Shown here piece after piece: positions 62,946-64,000 of a DNA stretch of 64,000 nt. The translations under genes and the position numbers were made by a program. The DNA is taken from contig DHMR01000112.1 of assembly GCA_002405875.1 (NCBI GenBank), forward strand, positions 1 through 64,000. Direction: 5' to 3'. Under the pieces are notes generated by a model. That model was not told where the DNA came from and ran no database searches. It worked only from the letters and a program-made list of their open reading frames with translations. This stretch comes from a bacterium UBA4637. Its GTDB lineage: Bacteria > Bacteroidota > Bacteroidia > Bacteroidales > Bacteroidaceae. How positions within the stretch are numbered: the stretch's first letter is position 1; each line of letters starts with the position of its first letter.

Positions 62946-63887
62946 ATGAGAAGAAATAGATTTCATTATCAAGGGCTTGCCTTGTGCTTTTCACTGTTCT
63001 GCATGACTTCCATGCCAAGCCAAGCACAAGATATTCCAACAGATGTAGTTTGCGACAATGACATCATGGATAAGATAGAGGAGGTAATTCCATCCCTGCT
63101 GAAAGTCCAACCTGGCAAATATGGTGTGAGCAATCTCAAGCGACACATTTCAAGAGAGATACCCAAAGAGGCAACCCGAAAAATTCTGGAACAGCAGAAG
63201 AAATTTGGGACGCCCCAAGAAAACCAGCCACAAAGTGGTGAAGTACTCTATGAAAAATGCTGTAAATCAACACTCATCTTTGGAAATTATTACGATTGTG
63301 GAGAGTGCGATGAGATGCATACTGGAGTAGGAACAACAGCCATCGCCCTAACCGAGGACGGCATCTGCATGACCAACTATCACGTGATGGAAGACATCAT
63401 CCGTAAAGACTCTGCGAGTTTGAAAGGCGATAGCCTCTTCTACGTAGGAACCATCGATGGAAAGGCATATCCCATCACTGCCGTCTTGGGCTATTCCAGA
63501 ATAGACGACACCGCCATCTTCAAAGTAGATACCCGAGGCGACAAACTCGCTTGCTTTCCTTTGGGAGATGCAGCCAAAGTAGGAAGCCATGTCAACATCA
63601 TTTCGCATCCCAAGCATGTACTATATTATTACACCGACGGCAAAGTGTCCAAGAACTCCATGTTTAAGGAAGAGAATATGCCCGAGATGTATCGCATGCA
63701 GGTAACGGCAGATTTTGCCGTTGGCTCTAGTGGCGGTCCTGTCTTCAACGACTATGGACAGTTAGTCGGAATGGTAGCAAGCACTACAGGTTTCTACTTC
63801 GAGGATGACAAAAAGGAAAATTTGCAGATGGTTGTGAAGACAACCATACCTATTTTTAGAATCAAACATTTATTAGGAATCAAATAA
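62946..63887 (+). CDS. secreted trypsin-like serine protease
   Basis: 313 aa with a signal peptide (cleaved near SQAQ, about residue 28). Catalytic triad visible: H146 (TNYHVM), D187 or D188 (RIDDTAIF) and S262 (GSSGGPVF), in the order and spacing of trypsin/HtrA-type proteases, with no PDZ domain. Unusually cysteine-rich for a periplasmic protein: C36, C105, C106, C118, C121, C141. Located with the TlpA gene in the locus, 37 nt downstream. Confidence 0.88.
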   Translation: MRRNRFHYQGLALCFSLFCMTSMPSQAQDIPTDVVCDNDIMDKIEEVIPSLLKVQPGKYGVSNLKRHISREIPKEATRKILEQQKKFGTPQENQPQSGEVLYEKCCKSTLIFGNYYDCGECDEMHTGVGTTAIALTEDGICMTNYHVMEDIIRKDSASLKGDSLFYVGTIDGKAYPITAVLGYSRIDDTAIFKVDTRGDKLACFPLGDAAKVGSHVNIISHPKHVLYYYTDGKVSKNSMFKEENMPEMYRMQVTADFAVGSSGGPVFNDYGQLVGMVASTTGFYFEDDKKENLQMVVKTTIPIFRIKHLLGIK

Positions 63888-63900
63888 TACAAACACGAAT

Positions 63901-64000
63901 ATGAGAAAGTTTCAAAAGAAAGCCATGGCTCTCTTCATCATGCTGATGATAGCCATGAGTGGATTTGCACAAAAAATCAATTGGATGGATTACAAGAAAG
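63901..64000 (+). CDS. partial secreted protein cut by the window end
   Basis: Starts 13 nt after the protease. The first 33 residues show a signal peptide (MRKFQKKAMALFIMLMIAMS, cleaved near GFAQ) and then KINWMDYKK, which resembles the opening of thioredoxin-like DUF255 or similar periplasmic proteins. The remainder is outside the window, so the function is open. Confidence 0.55.
   Translation, partial: MRKFQKKAMALFIMLMIAMSGFAQKINWMDYKK

Noticed and set aside
1..64000. CRISPR arrays, insertion sequences, prophage or integrase genes
   Set aside because: No regularly spaced long repeats, transposase or recombinase motifs were seen.

Overview
The window looks like a chromosomal segment of a gut-type Bacteroidales bacterium, most likely Prevotellaceae (Prevotella/Segatella copri-like). 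This is inferred from paired SusC/SusD genes, DUF4369, DUF4252, DUF4843 and PKD-like lipoproteins, FecR/ECF-sigma regulation, a BspA-type leucine-rich repeat protein, a Bacteroidetes-type LptD, almost no Shine-Dalgarno sites, and many copies of the Bacteroidetes -7 promoter element (TAnnTTTG). No database search was possible; family names come from recognised motifs.

Region 1-16 kb is housekeeping. On the minus strand it carries a TrpB-like enzyme, Mfd, a dolichol-phosphate-mannose-synthase-like glycosyltransferase, a PlsC-type acyltransferase, a membrane metallophosphoesterase, a stand-alone methionine synthase reactivation domain, dihydroorotase, a DUF4369 lipoprotein, a small membrane protein, a DivIC/FtsB protein and AsnA. 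DnaX is on the plus strand. A 950-bp gap (1456-2404) holds two converging promoters that share one bidirectional terminator, which suggests small RNAs.

Region 16-33 kb has a tRNA-Arg(CCG) apparently co-transcribed with pepT, a large inverted repeat, a KefB-like antiporter, an FKBP, a very small membrane-peptide gene, a DUF4252 protein, a DAACS symporter, an HU-like protein with a 21-bp phased repeat array in its leader, an MFS transporter, a GH20/LRR fusion, and an operon of an oxaloacetate-decarboxylase-alpha-like enzyme, an HD protein and LptD.

Region 33-42 kb is a nucleotide-sugar operon (fcl-rfbC-rfbD-rfbB, probably plus a protein of unknown function), with 7-bp-period repeats between genes. 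A lipoprotein of unknown function, a HAD phosphatase and a porin follow.

Region 41-64 kb is accessory. The minus-strand locus is a PstS-like binding protein with an EF-hand, SusC (no STN domain), SusD and a serine-type sulfatase, followed by an anaerobic sulfatase maturase under its own promoter. Next to it is an ECF sigma factor/FecR pair. Divergent from that pair is a plus-strand locus: STN-domain SusC, SusD, DUF4843 lipoprotein, PKD-like lipoprotein, alginate-lyase-family lipoprotein, TlpA-type thioredoxin, trypsin-like protease, and a secreted protein cut by the window end. I read the first locus as sulfate-ester acquisition and the second as sigma/anti-sigma controlled import of a glycoconjugate or peptide. 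Both are inferences. They are the best candidates for under-described systems here.
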